Source: JAHEDH01 sp963745865 (lineage in GTDB: Bacteria > Actinomycetota > Acidimicrobiia > Spongiisociales > ZC4RG35). From it: a stretch of DNA of 26,246 nucleotides. Both the position numbers and the translations under genes were made by a program. The stretch is taken from positions 1 to 26,246 of the forward strand of contig CAVUYZ010000010.1 of the NCBI GenBank assembly GCA_963745865.1. Direction: 5' to 3'. The stretch's first letter is position 1; the number at the start of each line of letters is the position of its first letter. This document shows, in pieces, positions 23,723-26,246 of this stretch. The notes beneath the pieces are model-generated. The model was not told the DNA's origin. It did not search any database and saw nothing but the letters and a program-made list of their open reading frames with translations.

Positions 23723-24709
23723 ATGAAGGCGGTCGTCTGGACTGCCTACGGCCCTCCGGATGTGCTCGAGGTGCGTGAGGTCTCGAAGCCGGTTCCTGGA
23801 GCGAACGAGATCCTGGTGCAGGTGCGAGCGACGACGGTCACCGCTGGCGAGACCGAGATGCGTGGCTCGGCGCTCCGCGGAGTCCTCGGCCTCATGGTTC
23901 GCCTGTTCATGGGCATCCGGAGACCGCGCGGTGAGCGGATACTCGGTCAGGAGTTGGCCGGTGACGTCGTCGCGCTGGGCGACGACTGCACCGGCTTCGC
24001 GCTTGGCGATCGAGTCGTTGCACAGACAGGCCTGCGATTCGGTGGATACGCCGAGTTTGCCTGCCTGCCCGAAGCCGGCGCAGTCGTGGCGATACCCGAC
24101 GCAGTGTCGTATGAGGAGGCGGTCACCCTCCCGACGGGTGGCCTGTATGCGCTCCTTTTCGTCCGTGCGGCAGGTGTCGAACCGGGTCGCTCCGTACTGA
24201 TCAACGGCGCTGGCGGCAGCATCGGAACGTACGCAGTGCAGCTCGCCACGCTCGCCGGAGCGGAGGTCACCGCGGTCGATCGATCCGACAAGCTCGACCT
24301 ACTCCGAAGCCTCGGCGCCGACCACGTGATCGGCGCCCCCCTTCACGACTTCACAGAAGACACCGAGCGGTACGACGTCGTCCTCGACGTGATCGACGCG
24401 AGCTCCTTTGGTGCGGCTGCCAATGCGTTGCGGCCTGGTGGCCGGTATCTGCACTCGGATGTCTCGCTCGTTGCAGCCATCAGGCGGCGGCTCCATCACA
24501 GCGATGGGGAGAAACGCGCGGTGTTCGTCCGTGGGGGGAACGAACAGGAGGACCTCCGAAAGCTCGTCGCGATGCTCGCTGCGGGCGAGTTGCGAGCCGT
24601 GATCGATCGGCGGTTTCCGCTCGAGGACGTGGCCGACGCTCACGCCTATGCCGAATCCGGAGCCAAACAGGGCCACATCGTGATATCGGTGGACGGTGGG
24701 TCGGAGTGA
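23723..24709 (+). CDS. Zinc-independent medium-chain dehydrogenase/reductase, copy 2
   Basis: This 328-residue cytoplasmic NAD(P)H-dependent oxidoreductase starts at ATG 23723 with GGAG about 6 nt upstream. It begins MKAVVWTAYGPPDVLEVREV, the classic start of this family; an open frame 10 codons longer lacks a ribosome site. GroES-like motifs are ILGQELAGDVVALGDDCTGF and GDRVVAQTG. The Rossmann part has VLINGAGGSIGTYAVQLATLAGA and LLRSLGADHVIGA. Zinc ligands are absent. It shares TYAVQ and LRSLGADxV with copy 1 at 20974 but lies outside the TetR operon. There is no operator of the CGTACTAAGTACG kind upstream, so its control differs. Confidence 0.92.
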   Translation: MKAVVWTAYGPPDVLEVREVSKPVPGANEILVQVRATTVTAGETEMRGSALRGVLGLMVRLFMGIRRPRGERILGQELAGDVVALGDDCTGFALGDRVVAQTGLRFGGYAEFACLPEAGAVVAIPDAVSYEEAVTLPTGGLYALLFVRAAGVEPGRSVLINGAGGSIGTYAVQLATLAGAEVTAVDRSDKLDLLRSLGADHVIGAPLHDFTEDTERYDVVLDVIDASSFGAAANALRPGGRYLHSDVSLVAAIRRRLHHSDGEKRAVFVRGGNEQEDLRKLVAMLAAGELRAVIDRRFPLEDVADAHAYAESGAKQGHIVISVDGGSE

Positions 24710-24821
24710 GCCGGACGACCGGTCCGATCCGACCATGGTGTGAGCCGTACGGTCCCTCCTCCGATGAGCAGCGTGGAAGAGTGGCGACATCGGTTGATGC
24801 ACGTCTGGGTACTCTCCGTTG

Positions 24822-25760
24822 GTGGACGTGATCGACTGGTTACTCGACGGCGACCCGGCCGTCCGCTGGCAAGTGTTGCGCGACCTCCAAGACACGCCCA
24901 CCGCCGAGGTCGCGGATGAGCGGAGTCGGGTCGAGCACGAGGGTTGGGGCGCCCGCCTCCTCGGTCTCCAGGACTCTGAGGGTCTATGGGACGGCGGGGC
25001 ATGCTTCCCAGCGGACTATCGCGGTGGAGAACCGGGGCAGCCGTGGACCGCGACCATGCACACTCTCCAGACGTTGCAGATCTTCGGGCTCGACCCGACC
25101 TCGGAGTCGGCCCGTCGGGCAATCAAGCTCGTTGCCGAGAACGGCCGCTGGGAACACGACGGCCAGCACTATTTCGACGGCGAGGTCGAACCATGCATCA
25201 ACGGTCGCACCATCGAAACCGGGGCGTACTTCGGAGTCGACGTGACGGCGATCGTCGAACGCATCCTCGGCGAGCGGCTCGACGACGGCGGCTGGAACTG
25301 CGAGGCCGAGAGCGGTTCGGTGCGATCCTCCTTCGACACCACGATCAACGTGCTCGACGGACTCCTCGAGTACGAGCGAGCGACCGGCGGCACGGCTGCT
25401 GTGCATGCGGCCCGCAGCCGCGGCGAGGACTACCTCCTCGAGCGGAACCTGTTCCGCCGCAAGAGCACGGGCGAGGTCGCCGACCCTGCGTACCTCGAGT
25501 TCGTCTTCCCCTACTACTGGCACTACGACATCCTGCGCGCCCTCGACTACTTCTCAAGGTCAGGAGCCGAACCGGACCCCCGCATGGCAGAGGCCGTGGA
25601 GATCGTGCGATCGAAACTCCAGCCCGACGGCCGGTGGCTGCTCAACCGTCTCCACCCGGGTCGGGTCCATTTCGACATCGAACATGGGGCGGGGACGCCG
25701 AGTCGCTTCAACACCCTTCGTGCTCTCCGGGTGCTCGACTGGTGGGACAACGCCAACTAG
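24822..25760 (+). CDS. Terpenoid-cyclase/prenyltransferase-fold-like protein
   Basis: This 312-residue predicted cytoplasmic protein has alpha/alpha-toroid features. It starts MDVIDWLLDGDPAVRWQVLRDL and contains repeated Gly/Trp turns: QDSEGLWDGG, ENGRWEHDG, LDDGGWNCE and QPDGRWLLNR. These fall 50-100 residues apart, as in squalene-cyclase and prenyltransferase beta-subunit repeats. Catalytic acidic motifs of true squalene cyclases (DXDD) are not seen, so an enzyme role is uncertain. The GTG at 24822 is chosen over TTG at 24819 because DVIDWLL is the natural start; no clear ribosome site supports either. The gap of 112 nt after the oxidoreductase has no recognisable signal. Similar stand-alone proteins are common in Actinomycetota and uncharacterised. 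Confidence 0.75.
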   Translation: MDVIDWLLDGDPAVRWQVLRDLQDTPTAEVADERSRVEHEGWGARLLGLQDSEGLWDGGACFPADYRGGEPGQPWTATMHTLQTLQIFGLDPTSESARRAIKLVAENGRWEHDGQHYFDGEVEPCINGRTIETGAYFGVDVTAIVERILGERLDDGGWNCEAESGSVRSSFDTTINVLDGLLEYERATGGTAAVHAARSRGEDYLLERNLFRRKSTGEVADPAYLEFVFPYYWHYDILRALDYFSRSGAEPDPRMAEAVEIVRSKLQPDGRWLLNRLHPGRVHFDIEHGAGTPSRFNTLRALRVLDWWDNAN

Positions 25761-25835
25761 CGGGTTATCCCTCCCGTCGCTCCCTTCCCATGTAGTCGAC
25801 TTCTTCGACGCGTTGGCCGATGGCATGAGGGTGGC

Positions 25836-26175
25836 TCATCTCCGGCCCGCTCGCGGCGTCGTTTGAGGTCGTCCAGCCAGCCGACGTGTTGTAGAGGGAT
25901 ACCGCTCGGAGACGAGTCCGATCTCGAGCTCGCCGAACTCGGCAGCGCTCACATCCATGACCGGCGACACGAGTACCGGGTCCAGACCGACGCTATCGGG
26001 CGGGCTGGGGACTCGACGATCCGGGCGGGGTCGTCGAGGTCGCCCAGCGTGACCGCTGGCACGGGAGCGAGACATCGGGTCGCAGCACCGATGGGACCAC
26101 GACTTGCTGAACGGCGGTGGTTGCCGTGGTCGTGGGCTCGATCGGTGCTGCGGTGCAGGCAGCGATCAGCACCAT
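25836..26175 (-). pseudogene. Decayed lipoprotein gene at the right edge
   Basis: ATG at 26175 gives MVLIAACTAAPIEPTTTATT, a lipobox (LIAAC) with a Thr-rich linker like that of the binding lipoprotein. The frame then continues to a stop near 25993. A second frame gives PVPAVTLGDLDDPARIVESP, and a third continues DPVLVSPVMDVSAAEFGELE and on to 25836. Each is gene-like only in part, so the original reading frame must shift at least twice. Signal-sequence residues before the lipobox are too few from this ATG, so the true start was probably upstream. Further possible continuations to about 25770 differ by frame (VGWLDDLKRRRERAG in one). No family was recognised. Confidence 0.4.
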
Positions 26176-26246
26176 CGAACGATGATCCCCAATCCGGCCC
26201 GGAGTGCTTCGGGTGCTCTGGTCGGCAACCCGCTCAGGGAAGCTCG

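Overview
The window is high-GC DNA. GTG starts are common, GGAG-type ribosome binding sites are frequent, and the peptide-binding lipoprotein carries a tail of repeated ETTTTEA-like units. That combination is typical of Actinomycetota and fits Acidimicrobiia best. This is an inference from style, not a taxonomic assignment. No rRNA, tRNA, CRISPR array, transposase, integrase or phage gene was found.

Region 1 (about 0.3-11.9 kb) looks like an uptake and catabolism locus built around a central divergence at 8.5 kb. Leftward run an aldo/keto reductase, a solute-binding lipoprotein and the oligopeptide/dipeptide-type ABC transporter genes oppB-C-D-F. The last four overlap by 4 nt each. A 15-bp hairpin separates the binding-protein gene from the permeases. 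Rightward run an MBL-fold hydrolase, an enolase-superfamily remnant, an unrecognised ORF and an M81 (MlrC-like) metallopeptidase. A D-2-hydroxyacid dehydrogenase and an MBL-fold remnant lie at the left end. The plausible theme is import of a peptide or peptide-like/acidic compound followed by hydrolysis and redox steps; the substrate cannot be read from the sequence.

Region 2 (12-17.6 kb) is accessory. It holds a lipoprotein with a SnoaL-like part, a small two-helix membrane protein, a broken DUF2254 membrane protein, a second MBL-fold hydrolase and a small MoaF-like protein.

Region 3 (17.7-25.8 kb) holds a CHASE/PAS-type histidine kinase broken by one frameshift, with a short ORF overlapping its start. 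Next come a TetR regulator divergent from a medium-chain oxidoreductase and a DUF4386 membrane protein, with two identical 13-bp palindromic operators between them. Then follow a DUF4097 protein, a second oxidoreductase and a terpenoid-cyclase-fold-like protein. The right edge holds a decayed lipoprotein gene.

Two features stand out at the scale of the whole window. First, at least eight genes are broken by indels or are remnants. Seven of them lie between 0.3 and 18.3 kb, while the 20-25.8 kb block is intact. Second, a palindromic repeat of about 130 bp occurs complete at 13.4 kb, as a left half at 11-75 and as a right half at 17,598-17,673. Both half copies break at the same 8-bp loop core (CGGGCGGG). 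The two separated arms pair with each other over 13 bases using a variant base that the complete copy lacks. This looks like one repeat split by about 17.5 kb of inserted or rearranged DNA.
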